Shown piece by piece: positions 63,774 to 64,000 of a stretch of 64,000 bases of DNA; position 1 is the stretch's first letter; each line of letters begins with the position of its first letter. The position numbers were made by a program, and so were the translations under genes. Origin of the DNA: Nocardioides sambongensis (lineage in GTDB: Bacteria > Actinomycetota > Actinomycetes > Propionibacteriales > Nocardioidaceae); assembly GCF_006494815.1 (NCBI RefSeq), contig NZ_CP041091.1:1178001-1242000 (forward strand), given 5' to 3'. Below the pieces are notes generated by a model, which saw only the letters and a list, made by a program, of their open reading frames with translations, was not told the DNA's origin and did not search any database.

Positions 63774-64000
63774 CACTTTCCTCCTGCACCGGCGGCGCGC
63801 CGTCGAACTCGTCGGTGATCTCGATGTCGTCCTCGGTCCCGGTCCACCGGATGGTGAGCTCGCCGAGCGGTGTCATCTGGTCGAAGGTGACCGCGCCCTC
63901 CCGGAACAGCTCGAGCAGCGAGAGGAACCGGGCGACGGTGGTCAGCGTGTCCGGGGCGTCACGGCACAGCGACCGGAAGGTGACGGTCTGGCTCCGGCGC
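63757..64000 (-). CDS. scpA: Segregation and condensation protein A (C-terminal part)
   Basis: The window edge cuts the gene; the visible 80 codons encode the C-terminal winged helix of the kleisin ScpA: TVARFLSLLELFREGAVTFDQMTPLGELTIRWTG, then an acidic tail ending at 63757. It binds the SMC head. It overlaps scpB by 17 bp, as usual for the pair. Confidence 0.93.
   Translation of the reverse strand, partial: RRSQTVTFRSLCRDAPDTLTTVARFLSLLELFREGAVTFDQMTPLGELTIRWTGTEDDIEITDEFDGAPPVQEESDDRTD

Overview
This 64 kb window is high-GC actinobacterial chromosome, most like a Nocardioides-type member of the Propionibacteriales. The evidence is strongly GC-biased codon use, frequent GTG starts, a garA-ftsR-gcvH-DUF881 block that matches the gene order around Rv1822-Rv1832 of Mycobacterium tuberculosis, mycobacterial-type SOS boxes, an F420-linked (LLM) enzyme repertoire, and a scpA-scpB-rluB-tyrA-cmk-plsC-der cluster. 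The genus is an inference; no rRNA gene lies in the window.

Layout. 1-5.3 kb: a truncated RDD-like membrane gene, a ComB-family phosphatase, a GNAT acetyltransferase, and a complete IS1380-family insertion sequence (inverted repeats and 4-bp target duplication both visible) sitting 23 bp upstream of a lipoprotein gene. 5.3-11.6 kb: a STAND-type ATPase, a glyoxalase-fold protein, a doubly frameshifted prolyl iminopeptidase, a secreted cutinase / PET-hydrolase-like enzyme, MscS and CinA. 11.7-16.7 kb: a flavin monooxygenase and a beta-lactamase-fold esterase behind a KstR-like operator, an acyl-CoA synthetase and a frameshifted F420 oxidoreductase. 16.7-20.8 kb: cyclophilin lipoprotein, SDR, RmuC, thioesterase. 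20.8-32.1 kb: one long minus-strand block with gcvP under a glycine riboswitch, two MerR regulators (one FtsR), bifunctional nuclease, GarA, GcvH, DUF881/SBP membrane proteins, a CDP-alcohol phosphatidyltransferase and two CBS/DUF21 transporters. 32-48.4 kb: a PAS-GGDEF-EAL protein, acetyltransferase, FdhD, an AGE-family sugar isomerase with a PfkB kinase, a PadR regulator, a hydrolase, a two-component system with an ABC exporter, a DUF2254 protein, tRNA-Pro(GGG) and a membrane GGDEF protein.

48.4-58.4 kb is a DNA-damage mutagenesis island. A DUF222-HNH nuclease gene (13E12 type) lies 6 bp upstream of dnaE2, and a perfect TCGAAC-N4-GTTCGA LexA box fills the spacer of its promoter. imuA' and imuB lie 5 kb away behind a second perfect box. 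IS481 debris, a LysE exporter, a luciferase-like oxidoreductase and phenylalanine hydroxylase separate or adjoin the two parts. 58.4-64 kb is housekeeping: der, plsC, cmk, tyrA, rluB, scpB and partial scpA, mostly with 4-17 bp overlaps.

Six genes (prolyl iminopeptidase twice, LLM oxidoreductase, PfkB kinase, ABC ATPase, GGDEF protein, ImuB) are each split by a single missing base, nearly always in a C or G run. This is either systematic homopolymer under-calling or real decay, and affects how the imuB and kinase calls should be read. No CRISPR array, prophage or rRNA operon was seen, and no stretch above 300 bp lacks a gene.
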